Under the pieces are notes generated by a model, which was not told the DNA's origin, did no database searches, and saw only the letters and a list, made by a program, of their open reading frames with translations. This document shows positions 26,001 to 35,300 of a stretch of DNA of 64,000 nucleotides, one piece after another. This DNA is from Coturnix japonica (lineage: Eukaryota > Chordata > Aves > Galliformes > Phasianidae), in NCBI RefSeq assembly GCF_001577835.2, contig NC_029529.1:6140157-6204156 (forward strand). The letters run 5' to 3'. Numbering within the stretch: the first letter of the stretch is position 1; the number at the start of each line of letters is the position of its first letter. The position numbers and the translations under genes were made by a program.

Positions 26001-29000
26001 AAGGGAAACTCTGCACAACTTACCTGCACCAGTCACAGATTTGCTTTAAAAAGATGCAATCCGACAACTCACAACTCAAATTTGCAGTGACTGGGAACCA
26101 AGATTTAGCTGATAAATCCAAACTTGCACCTCACTTACACTTCACTCACCCCAAACACTGGAAACAGATCAACTTCACCCTTTCTCCTTTCCTGAGAACA
26201 ATTCTGTTCAGGGAACAAATTCTGCATTGTGTTGGGAGGGGCAGAAGATTGGCTCACAACACACAGGCTGTTTTGGTAGAAAGGGTTCTGAAGATGCCAG
26301 GAAGATCAGCATATCCTTGAGAACAGAACATCTTTTATTTCTTGTCTCTTTAACAAGGAATCTTAACTGTCTCTGGGAAAAGGTTCACTTGGCTTTGCTA
26401 GCACTGACGGACTGAAGCTTCTGTGAGTTTAAGAACTTATCTGCAGTGGGTATCAACACTACAGAAGCTTTCAAATCAGTTCAGTGAAAAATAACCCTGC
26501 AAAAAAGATGTGTTGGTCTTCATTCAAGTCAACCCTGACCACTCCTGGATCCTGCCTCTTTGGGCAACAACCTACAGTGTGACCTGCAGGAACCAACTGT
26601 GAATCAGAACATGTTCACAATGTAAATGCATTTCTCTGATTTGATCTTCAATTGGTTTCACAGAAAACAAACGCATGTATAAAACTGCATGTAATGAGTT
26701 CTAAAAATACATGCTCATGCATTAAACTCCCTCCTACAACAATAAATAATGCTGACAACTATTAGACACAAAGAGTAGCAGCCCCAACATTCGTTTAACA
26801 GCAACAGCTGATTTTGCCTGACACATCACTGAGAAATAAAAAGAAACCCAAACAAGAAAAGCCTGAGCTCCAAGGAAAGGTGGAATTCTGACTTTCAGGT
26901 TGAAAAAAGCATTGCCTGACTGATCAAACAGCAGCTGTTCTAAGCAAACTTCAAACGGGTTAAGAAACAAAAAAGGCCAGTGATGGCAGCAGTAAGATGA
27001 GTAGTTTTAAGGCTTGATACAGACATGCCACTTAGGATCGATTCTCATCCTGCACATGATTCAACTGTAAATGCTACAGTGACTCTGAGCTGAGAGAGAA
27101 ATCCATCACTCTATGATGCACATTCCTTTCTGAACCACCACTTATATTTTCTCAGTTACAGATTTAGTTCATAAAGTCATCATAAGTCCTAATAGATATC
27201 TAAATCACTGCAGTTAGAGCTGTAACAAAGCTTGTCTACAACACAGGATTAACTTCCTATCAGACAGATAGGGCTTGGAATTTACAGGCATCGTGGGGGA
27301 GGAGCTAACCTCAGAAGCTTATTAATGTGATTGGGTTTAATTTAAAACATAATCCATTTAGAACCTTCAGGTCTCTTTCATTAATCAGTTTATGGAAGAA
27401 GAAAGTCTCACTAGAAATCAACTGACCTGACTGCAGGCAGACAGGAGAAACCCAGGCAGCAGAGTGAGACAGCATCTCCTTCTGCCCACCCCTGTAAGTA
27501 CTGCTGCAGGTCACACAAGGAACCACCCTCTCCTTCCCTCACATTAAAGCATTGAACCAACTCACCTTTAAGTGTTTAACACAGAGTTTGCAACAGAAGA
27601 GTTCATGCTGCTTTCTCATGTGCTGTTCCAGATCTGCAAAGGTATTGAATGGCTTCAAATCTGGACATAAAAAGCATTCATGCTGCAGCAGCTTCCTAAG
27701 AGACAAAGAAAGATTTGCTAAAAGTTATTCAATTCCATTTCAGCAAATTGATATCCTTATTGAAAGATAAACATTCTGTCCTTGGAAGAATTCTGCATTC
27801 TTATTGCTACTTGTAACAAGGTCAGCATTCTGTTTATTCCAAGAATACTTTGTCATCAGTCAGGAACAGAAAAGAACAAAGTTACATGGAGGCTTGAACT
27901 ATAAGAGAGCTGAGCAATCACTGTGTAAGTAGCACAGCACCAGCACGCAGCTGCAGGTGGACAGAAACACGTCTGTGCAACACACTCCTGCCTTACCGGA
28001 GATTGAGCTGATGTGGGCTGCATTCACATCTGATTTAGTTATGACTTATACTGACAGTAACTGAAGTATATGATGGAGTGGGGAGATAAAAGCAAGCATG
28101 ATGCCCAACAAGCGCTGAAGGCAGAGCACTGGTCTCAGTGGGAACCCCCACTCGCTCGCAATTGATTACTGTTCTATGGGCAATCTCAGCAGCCCTCCAG
28201 AAATGGTATCATCAAAAGCAATTCCCAGGGCTGGTGTATAATTAATCAGAACACGTTTCCAACTGCTTCTGCTCACCAAAATCCAATGCCCGATCTCATG
28301 AAATGCAAATTATAGACAAGTTTTCCATTGGTAAAGAAGCAAAAAGCAACTCCTGGTGGCAAAGGCTCTGTACATCTAACAGAGGAGCTGCTCCCTTCCT
28401 ACCTGTGCTGCCCAGTGACCAATGGACACTGCACTGAAGTCAGCATTTCCATAAAACCACATTGTTCCATTAAGGAAGGCACTTCTGGCCACATAACACA
28501 GACAACAATGTGATGTTTTAAAGACAAATTATAGAAAGGATTCTCGTACTTACCTGTACAGCGCATAAACTTCTCCATCCATAAAGTAGATGTCATACTT
28601 CTTGTCATGCTGCAACTTGTTAAGTGCTATCGAGGAGAAAGATGTCAGCTTCCGCCCAAAGACGACCTGTGGGCAACACAGCACAGGGATCAGAGAGGCT
28701 GTGCAGTATTCAGGGTGGCAGACAAACTCCACAGCACGAGCTTCATTTATTGGGATCTCACCACAGCCAATGGCTCAGATAACAGGGCCAGAGCTGTGTG
28801 TCACCACTGCTCGCTGTCCCTACAACCGTCAGCTGAACTATTACAACTGCTTATCAGCTTCCAGTAAGAGCAGCACACAGGGTGAGTTGGACTTGCCTGG
28901 TCTTTGGATTTTGAACTAGATTAGGTAAGTCCTTTATGATGTTTGACTACCACAACCACGCACTCAGGGTATAAATATCTCCAAGCAATGCAACCCACTC

Positions 29001-31173
29001 ATTGCCTGGAGCCCTGCGCTCAGCTGCCTCCTATCTCCCAGTAGGAGAGCACACAGACAGACCAGCCTGCAAGGGAAAGTGACATGACTCAGGGTCTGAT
29101 GGGGAGACCACTGCTTCCTCTTTCCTCATATATGAGTAGAGTGAGGGAAACTGCTACATCACTTCCCAAATTATTTGTACGGTGCATCCATTCTATAAGG
29201 ATCTGGTTGCTCCCACTGCTGCCTACTGTCGGTCTGCTGGAGAACACACTGAGCTTGGGCAGCGCTGGTGTAGCATATACGTGTGTGTATATACACACAC
29301 ACATAAGCAAACACCTCTCTGAAATGTCAGGCTTAAAACAAAGTGACTACGAGTCTGATGGTCTGGGGATAAATATCAAACACATTATGTTTAAAACCAT
29401 TTGTTTCCATGAAGTTCATTTCATTTCAACCTGAAGAAAGTTTCAGAAGGGAGGAACAAACAGCAGAAAAGCAGATTTTATCACTTCAGTCCATCACAGA
29501 TTCCTGCAGCAGTTCCAAGGACAAACACACACATGTCTAACAAACACGCTGACCAGTCCTCCAAGCCTGACCCAAGCACACATCGGGGTGACATCATAGA
29601 TCAAGCAATCCTGCCTAACTCCAGCACAGCAATTACGCACCACTGAGAGCACACATTACCATAACAAGTATATCCTGCTTTCTCCTCCATCACACAGCAC
29701 AATGCCGGCCATCTTTAAAGTTACTTCCATTTCTTCTGGACATCACGTTGTGACACTTACATACACCAACCAGTGCAGCACCAGCTGAGATCAGGTGAAC
29801 TAAATATGGCTCTTCTAACTCCACACACTACGCAAAGGGAACAGATCCTGGCTTAGATCCTACATACGTGTTCAGCTCATTTGAGGGCACGTGATGTGAC
29901 ACATACTGGCCCATATCTCCTTCCTTGGGATGGACAGACAGAGCAGTGTTATAGAGGTACTCTTAAGTGGTCTTAAGTTGCACCAGGGGAAGCTCACTAT
30001 GGCTACAGGGAAACTCTTCTTCAAAAGAGCAGTCGGGCATTGGCACTGCTGCCCAGGGCAGAGGATGGGGGTCACCATCCCTGGAGGTATTAAGAACCAC
30101 AGAGATGTGGCACTGAGGGATGTGCTCAGTGGGATCTCAGAGGTTTTTTCCAACCTGGTCTTGAACACCTCCAAGGACGGGGCATCCACAACCTGCCTGG
30201 GCAGCCTGTTCCAGGGCCTAACCACTCTCCTAGTGAAGAACTTCCCCTAACATCCAACCTAAATCTTCCTCTTTTAACTAAAAACATTTCCCCGTGTCCT
30301 GCTATTGTCAGCCCTTTCCAAGAGGTTTACTCCCCTCCTGGAGTAAGTTCCCTTCAGATATTGAAAGGCTGCAATGAGGCACCCCGCAACCTTCTCTTCT
30401 CCAGGCTGAACCAACCCACTCCCTCAGCCTGTCCTCATAGGGGAGGTGCTCCAGCCCCTGATCATCTTTGTCCCTCCTCTGGACCCTTTCCAAAATCTCC
30501 ATGTCTTTTTTGTACTGAGGGCTCCACACCTGGACACAGTACAACAGATGGGGCCTCACAAGAGCCGAGTAAAGAGGGACAATCACCTCCCTATCCCTGC
30601 TGACCACCCCTCTCCTGATGGAGCCCAGGATCCCATTTGCTTTCCGAGCTGCCAGAGCGCACTGCTGGCTCATGTTGAGTCTTCCCGTCCATCAGGATCA
30701 CACCCTGTGCTCCATCACCCCCTGTGCTCCATCACCCCCTGGCTCCATCACCCCCTGGGCTCCATCACCCCTGGCTCCATCACTGCCGCGTGGCGACGCG
30801 CTGATGGCCCAAATCCCAACAGCAGACCGGGACGGCGGGGCAGCGCCTCGTCAACACCAACACAGCGACCGCCGCGATCCTCGTCCGCGTTTCGTCTCCT
30901 CCCTCCCCCTCAGCGGCCGTTGTGCTGCCCGGCCCGGCCGAGGCCTTGCTTCTCCCCTCTGTCCCTGTTCCCCCCAGGCCTCACCTGGCCCAGCTCCTCC
31001 CGGCACACGGCGCAGTACCGCACTCCGCACAGAGCCCGCATCCGCACGGAGCAGCGGTAGCAGATGGGATGATCGCAGCGGCCCAAGGCCACCACGTCCA
31101 GCTCCCCGCAGCACAGCACACACGGACCCTCCGCCGGCCCCGACGCCGCCACGCCCGAGGCCGAGGCGGCCAT
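19741..31173 (-). CDS. ZNF598: ZNF598, E3 ubiquitin ligase sensing collided ribosomes (complete, 12 coding exons)
   Basis: ZNF598 recognises collided ribosomes in the cytoplasm, ubiquitinates 40S proteins eS10 and uS10, and starts ribosome-associated quality control; it also recruits GIGYF2-4EHP to repress translation. Twelve exons join in frame to about 872 residues (human 904). In order: N-terminal C3HC4 RING (C18/C21, C33/H35, C38/C41, C54/C57); C2H2-type fingers at about 108-131, 178-199, 202-228 and 231-259, with a probable further one from C136; a Gly/Arg patch; a charged helical stretch (about 328-375); repeated DFPSL/DFPAL motifs; PPPPGF, PPPPPGL and PPPGF motifs that match GYF-domain ligands; and a C-terminal finger (C836/C839, H851/H855) before the end [10 protein letters not shown]. 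Phases agree at every GT-AG junction and no frame breaks are seen. The gene is convergent with SYNGR3 and has NPW upstream, as in human. Confidence 0.97.
20279..20423 (-). CDS. ZNF598: ZNF598 coding exon 11
   Basis: This 145-base exon encodes residues 709-757, including [20 protein letters not shown] and [11 protein letters not shown], close to human YLVPENFRERNLQLIQSIRD and EFKSHSGEFRQ. This is the start of the conserved helical C-terminal domain. The donor is GTGAGT in phase 0. Confidence 0.96.
20665..20800 (-). CDS. ZNF598: ZNF598 coding exon 10 (GYF-ligand proline motifs)
   Basis: This 136-base exon encodes [16 protein letters not shown] followed by VSKPPPGF and a Ser/Thr-rich run. PPPG followed by a hydrophobic residue is the recognised ligand of the GIGYF1/2 GYF domain, so this exon probably carries the translational-repressor docking sites. 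The acceptor is TTCATTTAG and the donor GTAAGT. Confidence 0.95.
21133..21893 (-). CDS. ZNF598: ZNF598 coding exon 9 (largest exon, low-complexity region)
   Basis: This 761-base exon encodes residues 410-663. Conserved islands stand out in a Ser/Thr/Lys-rich disordered background: [74 protein letters not shown] and RMPPPPG. The three DFP(S/A)L motifs are shared with human. The donor GTAGGC splits a glycine codon so that the PPPPGF motif spans the exon 9-10 junction. Confidence 0.96.
22508..22574 (-). CDS. ZNF598: ZNF598 coding exon 8 (small exon, tandem acceptors)
   Basis: This small exon encodes [21 protein letters not shown], matching the human NGPVSQEAF region and containing a DFPAI motif of the repeated DFPxL type. 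Three AG acceptors lie three bases apart on the minus strand (exon starts 22580, 22577 or 22574), all in frame. I chose the last because CAG is the preferred acceptor trinucleotide. The longer forms would add one or two residues. The donor is GTAAGT. Confidence 0.88.
23507..23688 (-). CDS. ZNF598: ZNF598 coding exon 7 (charged helix)
   Basis: This 182-base exon encodes residues 327-387. It begins [17 protein letters not shown], a probable coiled or single alpha-helix matching human [17 protein letters not shown], and continues as a Lys/Glu/Ser-rich low-complexity stretch. The donor is GTTAGT and the exon ends after the first base of a codon. Confidence 0.94.
24734..24851 (-). CDS. ZNF598: ZNF598 coding exon 6
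   Basis: This 118-base exon encodes [16 protein letters not shown] followed by a Gly/Arg/Gln-rich patch and RRGSWRYK, matching the human [16 protein letters not shown] region. The basic Gly/Arg patch is a plausible RNA- or ribosome-contacting element; that role is inferred. Confidence 0.95.
25258..25475 (-). CDS. ZNF598: ZNF598 coding exon 5 (zinc fingers)
   Basis: This 218-base exon encodes residues 215-287. H223 and H228 complete the finger begun in exon 4, and C231, C236, H254 and H259 form another. [20 protein letters not shown] and [16 protein letters not shown] are near-identical to human. The donor is GTGAGT, and a glycine codon is split with exon 6. Confidence 0.96.
25770..25981 (-). 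CDS. ZNF598: ZNF598 coding exon 4 (zinc fingers)
   Basis: This 212-base exon encodes residues 145-214 and is the most conserved part of the protein. It contains [34 protein letters not shown] and a C2H2 finger (C178, C181, H194, H199), then the Cys pair C202/C205 of the next finger. The acceptor is TCTCTTCAG; the donor is GTTTGC, a weaker than usual site. Confidence 0.96.
27566..27695 (-). CDS. ZNF598: ZNF598 coding exon 3 (zinc finger)
   Basis: This 130-base exon (phase 2 in, phase 0 out, GTGAGT donor) encodes residues 101-144. It contains a C2H2 finger (C108, C111, H126, H131) with the conserved [15 protein letters not shown] stretch, and begins the next Cys pair (C136, C139). Confidence 0.95.
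28554..28666 (-). CDS. ZNF598: ZNF598 coding exon 2
   Basis: This 113-base exon starts in phase 0 after CCCACAG and ends at GTAAGT in phase 2. It encodes the linker after the RING, with [16 protein letters not shown] closely matching human KKYDIYFADGKVYALY. Confidence 0.95.
29281..29300. repeat. Perfect 20-bp GT/AC palindrome
   Basis: Alternating GT then AC dinucleotides form a perfect palindrome with a central TATA, followed by further AC repeats. Such alternating purine-pyrimidine palindromes can adopt Z-DNA or cruciform shapes and are prone to length change. Confidence 0.85.
29965..30156 (+). mobile_element. CR1 LINE 3'-end fragment, plus orientation
   Basis: The segment starts at about GTTGCACCAGGGGAAG and contains the CR1 signatures GGCATTGGCAC, GCTGCCCAGGG, GTCACCATCCCTGGAGGT and GATGTGGCACT, ending at GAGGTTTTTTCCAACCT. 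This is the usual 3' end of avian CR1 elements read on the plus strand. It is 5'-truncated and diverged. Its 3' end runs directly into an oppositely oriented CR1. Confidence 0.75.
30149..30706 (-). mobile_element. CR1 LINE fragment, minus orientation (ORF2 tail)
   Basis: On the minus strand this encodes the C-terminal reverse-transcriptase tail of CR1, with peptides such as [35 protein letters not shown] and [11 protein letters not shown]. Typical CR1 nucleotide blocks (GGCATCCACAACCT, GAAGAACTTCCCC, CCTCAGCCTGTCCTCATAGGGGAGGT) are present. It is 5'-truncated near 30706, lacks the terminal 3' repeat because it joins another CR1 near 30150, and carries small indels that break the frame. It belongs to the same subfamily as the copy at 31905-32339. 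Confidence 0.85.
30709..30785. repeat. Short minisatellite (unit about 15-19 bp)
   Basis: Four to five imperfect copies of a unit containing CTCCATCACCCC(CTG) lie in tandem at the truncated 5' end of the minus-strand CR1 and just inside ZNF598 intron 1. It probably arose by slippage at the CR1 boundary; that origin is inferred. Confidence 0.75.
30985..31173 (-). CDS. ZNF598: ZNF598 coding exon 1 (RING domain)
   Basis: The ATG at 31171-31173 sits in a strong Kozak context (GCCGCCATGG on the minus strand) inside a CpG-rich patch. The exon encodes 63 residues and ends at a GTGAGG donor in phase 0. It carries the whole RING finger: [17 protein letters not shown] and [10 protein letters not shown], the E2-binding catalytic module. 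Residues 1-16 are a short Ala/Ser/Gly-rich leader, shorter than in human. Confidence 0.96.
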
Positions 31174-31239
31174 GGCGGCGCCGACCCGCCGCGGCCTAGG
31201 CCCCGCACCACCTAGCAACCGCCAGCACCATCGAGAGAA

Positions 31240-31440
31240 AGCCTAGAGCGCCGCCCTGGATAGACTCCGCGTAGCGACTTTCTGCTCGACCGCCGACCAT
31301 AGAGAGCCGCACTGCACGGCGTGTCTCTGGGTTAACCATAGAGTTTTAGCCTAGAGCGCCGCCTCGCTCTGCCGCTTATCCTGAGATGACATCCGGTCCG
31401 CCACGCCTCCTGGCGTCACCCAGAGGGCGACCATAGAGAG
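31240..31440. repeat. Repeated motifs in the ZNF598 promoter
   Basis: AGCCTAGAGCGCCGCC occurs identically at 31240-31255 and 31348-31363. ACCATAGAG occurs at 31296-31304, 31335-31343 and 31430-31438; two of the three extend to ACCATAGAGAG within similar GCGACC/CCGACC contexts. Clustered repeats in a CpG promoter suggest factor-binding sites, or a local duplication. Which one cannot be told from sequence. Confidence 0.7.
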
Positions 31441-31904
31441 CGCGGTCTAGGCCGCCCCCCGGCTCTTCCGGGCCGCCATCATGGAGGAGCGCCCCCTGCA
31501 GCACTTCCTTGCCGGGGCCCTCTATTGCTATGTGGGGTTTTAGGTTTAATTTTGAGTGTTTCTGGGCAAAGTTGTGCTCCGTGATCCTTATCCGTGCCTC
31601 CCAGCTCGGGATGTGCTGTGATTGTGTTGTGCTCTGGGCTCTGTTATGCCCCTATGGTGCTAACAGCCTCATGGTGGATGCTTATTAATGTCATAAAGGA
31701 TCTCCATGATCCCCTTAACCCAACCCCAACCCATCCACACGGCTACTGAACACCAGAAGGGGCTCATAGAGCTGTCTGATAAGCTGCGTGCGACTGATAA
31801 GACAAACCAACCCCAAAACATACACAAAAAATCAGAGAAAACAGAATATTGCACACAGTAAAACAATAGCACAAATATTTGTGTTAACGCATACGTTAGT
31901 TACA

Positions 31905-32339
31905 CACACAGAATCACAGAGTCACAGAATGACCCGGGTTGGAAGGGACCTCAAGGATCATGTAGTTCCAACCCCCCTGCCTGGCAGGGCCACCAAACAT
32001 ACACCTTTACTAGATCAGGTTGCCCATGGCCCCGTCCAACCTGGTCTTGAACACCTCCAAGGATGGGGCATCCACAACCTCCCTGGGCAGCCTGTTCCTG
32101 GGCCTAACCACTCTCCTAGTGAAGAACTTCCCCCTAACATCCAACCTAAATCTTCCCTCTTTTAACTTAAAACCATTTCCCCTTGTCCTGCTATTGTCAG
32201 CCCTTTCCAAGAGTTTACTCCCCTCCTGGGAGTAAGTTCCCTTCAGGTATTGAAAGGCTGCAGTGAGGTCACCCCGCAACCTTCTCTTCTCCAGGCTGAA
32301 CAAGCCCAACTCCCTCAGCCTGTCCTCATAGGGGAGGTA
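31905..32339 (-). mobile_element. CR1 LINE 3'-end copy, minus orientation
   Basis: The plus strand begins with ACAGAATCACAGAGTCACAG, which is the CR1 3' terminal repeat region read in reverse, followed by the standard CR1 blocks GGTTGGAAGGGACCTCAAGG and GGGCCACCAAACAT and continuing to CTCATAGGGGAGGT. On the minus strand, peptides such as [22 protein letters not shown] and [20 protein letters not shown] are the CR1 ORF2 C-terminus. It is heavily 5'-truncated, as most CR1 copies are. Its relative integrity suggests it is younger than the fragment at 29965-30156. Confidence 0.92.
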
Positions 32340-35300
32340 GAGCAAAAAACGATGTTGTTTGGGTACGTATTGCAGGCAGTGATTCATGCGTTTAATATCC
32401 GAGCACACGACAGCTGCCCGGTGCTTCAGGAACGAGGTAATGGAGCTCGAGTTGATCATCGCCACGTCAGGTTGTTGGCTGAGGAACCTGTGATCCCGCT
32501 CTTGCTTTGAGGGCTGAGCTCACATCTGGAAGGTGCTGGTGTTGTATTGGTGCTCACAGAGCAGAGCTGCAGCCCCTCAGACAGAAGAGGGTGCTCCAGG
32601 AGCACTGAGAGCAAAGGCAACGCGGCTCAGCAGCCATGTTCCTCTGGAGGTGAAGATGGCGCAGAGATAGGCTCCAGCTGGGTTTTATTTCAGGCTTCTG
32701 TGACGTCCTGTCTTTCTTTCTCCTGGATTCTCACAAAATATTCAGTGCAGAGCCCATTTCTATGGAAAATCAAGTGCTGATTCAATTCAAAGAAAGGAAT
32801 GCTGCTGGATCTGTCAAAATGTCCAAAGAAATGCCAAGGTCTTGGCACCGGGCACTTGTTCTACCACATCATCACGTGTGTCACCAGATGAGCATCACAG
32901 CACCACAATTAGCAAACATTCCTGGAGTCCCATCCCCTGAGTCAATGCTGCCATCTGTCCTGGAAATGACACAGTGGTCCCATTTTCCATGTGTTTCTCC
33001 TATGAGTGGTGTTCGAGGGGCCTGAGGAGTGACCCCAGGACACTCAATGCCTCATTGAAGGAGCTACATGGTGAACAGACACCCAGGTTACACTTGTTGG
33101 CACAACATGTTGACTTTGTGATAGAACACCTCAAAATGAAGTCACTTTTCTAGGAAGGGAAATGGTGACAAACCAAATTAAGTCACATATTATATGTGCA
33201 GTAAGTTCTTAGGATCTACTCTTGTTCATTATTGCTCTCTGGAAACCTGGATAAGCAGCACCTCCATCATTCAGACCTGCTTTCTTCTCACTGAATTCCT
33301 TGTCAGTTGTCTTAAAAGGGGGGTCTTTATTTCTCTGATGCATAAATGATCATTTAAAAAAACATATTGAGTCCATCACAGTGTGTCATGATGTTATCTT
33401 GTCCAACACAGAAACACTGAGCAACTTCTGTGCTATAGAATAAATCAAGTAATATATGAGATGAGTATTTTGGAAAACAGATCAACTAAGTAATTCCACA
33501 TTTTGGGTCATTGTGTACAGCAGGTAATATTTACTTCCTCCTAAAGAGACCCATTTATCACACTTCAAAGTAGAGAGCAGATAATCGACACCGAAGTGGG
33601 TTTGGACGGGGCTGTATTAAATAATTAGGAATGGCTGAGGATGTTGGCTGCAATTACTTCATGAAATGTAACCCCCCTCCTCCGAATTAATGATACTGTT
33701 GGAAATGTTTTTGTGCCCAAACTGCATCACACCATTTTGGAGAGCAATTAGCATGAAATGAGATGGAGGCTGCCGACAGTAATGTGCTGTCTTAAGTGTC
33801 ACTCGTCTGTGAAATTACGCAAGTACCCCAGCGCCATGGCCAAGCCCAGGATAATAAATACACCTGCATAATTAGGCTTAAAAGTGATATTACTCATCGC
33901 ATCGAACAGTGTGACAAAGCCACAGGGCACAACTGGAGTTTCTGCTTGGCAGATTCCAGCTCTGGGTCCTGTAGTAGAGATGGACCGCTGATGGTTTTGT
34001 GTCCATTTGCCAATAAGCTCAACTCCCATCAGCAATACAATATACAACAGCTCAGAGTGACTTTTCGTACTGGTTGCTGTTTGCAGTCTCAGTGAGTCCT
34101 TGGTTTTAAAGTGAATGCAGGAGTCATGGAACCAAAGCATCATAGGATAAACTGGAAAAGACATACAACATCATCCAGTCCAACCTCCCACCAATAGGAA
34201 GTTTCTTTCTAATAGAGAGCTGTAAGGTGCAAGATGGGGGCCAGCTCCAGCCCTGCCTTCTACAAACACAATCCTAACAAACACAGTCCCCACACTTCTG
34301 GTTTCTGCAGCCTTCAGCAGAGCTCAGATCTGCTTTAATCCTGCTTCTGGTCCTCACTGCATGCTCTGTGGAAGAGCAGGAACCCTTTGGCAGTAGCCCT
34401 GCTGTGTGCTGGCCCTGTGCATGGCGTGTAAAATTGAAGGAAAACCTCTGCGCCATCTCTGTGTCATTGCAGAAGATGCTCTTGCTTTCCTGACGTCTGG
34501 AACTCCAGCAAGAAGAATGAAGAATTGCTAAAAAGCCAATGCCCAGACTTTTCTTTCTGAAGCCGTTTGTCAGCTCATCGTCACTGTGCAGAACCACACA
34601 ACCAGCCTGTGTGACTCATGGGTGTGCAGTCATTTATTTCGCGGTGCAAAGAGGTTTTTATAATAGTCTTTCAGTGGATTGAATCATTCTTTGCTGATAG
34701 TTTAAGGATGTTGGTTTATTTCTCCCTGGACTGCAGATGGAGTCCGGATCTGAGCACTATGTGTGACCTAAAGCCGTAAAGAGATGCAATCATATTCAAT
34801 TAACTAAGCTTCAGTGTCTGTTGCAAACATCTTGGTTGGTACTTGGCTCTATGTGTTGTCAAGATGGTGGTGTTTTCCCCCCACATTTAAGGGTTCACAC
34901 TGATGCCAGTGACAGTTAATTTCCGTGCTTATTCCCTAAATATCACACAATAATATCAGAAGAAAAAGGTACTCTTGGAGTCATTTAATCAGCAGTGAAT
35001 ATACTGCAGAATAATTGATGACCTGCAGATGAGCACAACAAATCCATTTCATTCAGAAGAGCAGCAGATCAAATATTTATGACTTAGCACTAAAATACTG
35101 TCAAAGTGCAGACCTAAAGGTTATGCCTAAGATTAATTTCAGCCTCGCAGCTTGAGGCAGATGCGGTTCATTTACAGTGAAGGCACTTAGAGCACAACAC
35201 CGAGATACGCTTTCACTTGACAAATCTTATTTAAAAGCAAAAACTTCCTCATTTTTCCTACATTTCCAGCCCTTTTGCTGAGCTCTCCCTGTTGCTGAGC

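Larger units (their letters stand above)
20089..28553 (-). other. ZNF598 introns 2-11, no additional gene seen
   Basis: The introns between exons 12 and 2 range from 190 bases to about 1.6 kb (25982-27565). I searched them for intron-hosted RNA genes, transposons and cassette exons and recognised none. They are AT-richer than the flanking exons, as expected. Confidence 0.6.
28667..30984 (-). other. ZNF598: ZNF598 intron 1, carrying two CR1 fragments and a minisatellite
   Basis: This is the largest ZNF598 intron (2.3 kb). It contains a 20-bp GT/AC palindrome (29281-29300), a plus-oriented CR1 tail fused to a minus-oriented CR1 tail (29965-30706) and a short minisatellite (about 30709-30785). 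The end near exon 1 becomes CpG-rich. Confidence 0.75.
30800..31500 (-). promoter_or_regulatory. ZNF598: CpG-rich promoter region of ZNF598
   Basis: CpG density rises sharply around ZNF598 exon 1 and for about 300 bases upstream of its ATG. No TATA box precedes exon 1 on the minus strand, consistent with a housekeeping CpG promoter. The region includes a 16-bp direct repeat, three copies of ACCATAGAG, an ETS-like CTTCCGG (31466-31472) and a YY1-like GCCGCCATC (31472-31480). Transcription start sites are not determined. Confidence 0.7.

Noticed and set aside
30446-31199. Plus-strand frames of about 190-200 codons over the CR1, minisatellite and ZNF598 exon 1
   Set aside because: They are antisense shadows made of CR1 sequence, tandem repeats and CpG-island DNA; the real coding strand is minus.
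33799-34164. Minus-strand frame of 121 codons with NYAGVFIILGLAMALGYL, resembling an NMDA-receptor M4 helix
   Set aside because: Only about 18 residues resemble the family; nothing before or after matches, and no correct splice context was found. I treat it as a chance resemblance in a probable non-coding regulatory block.
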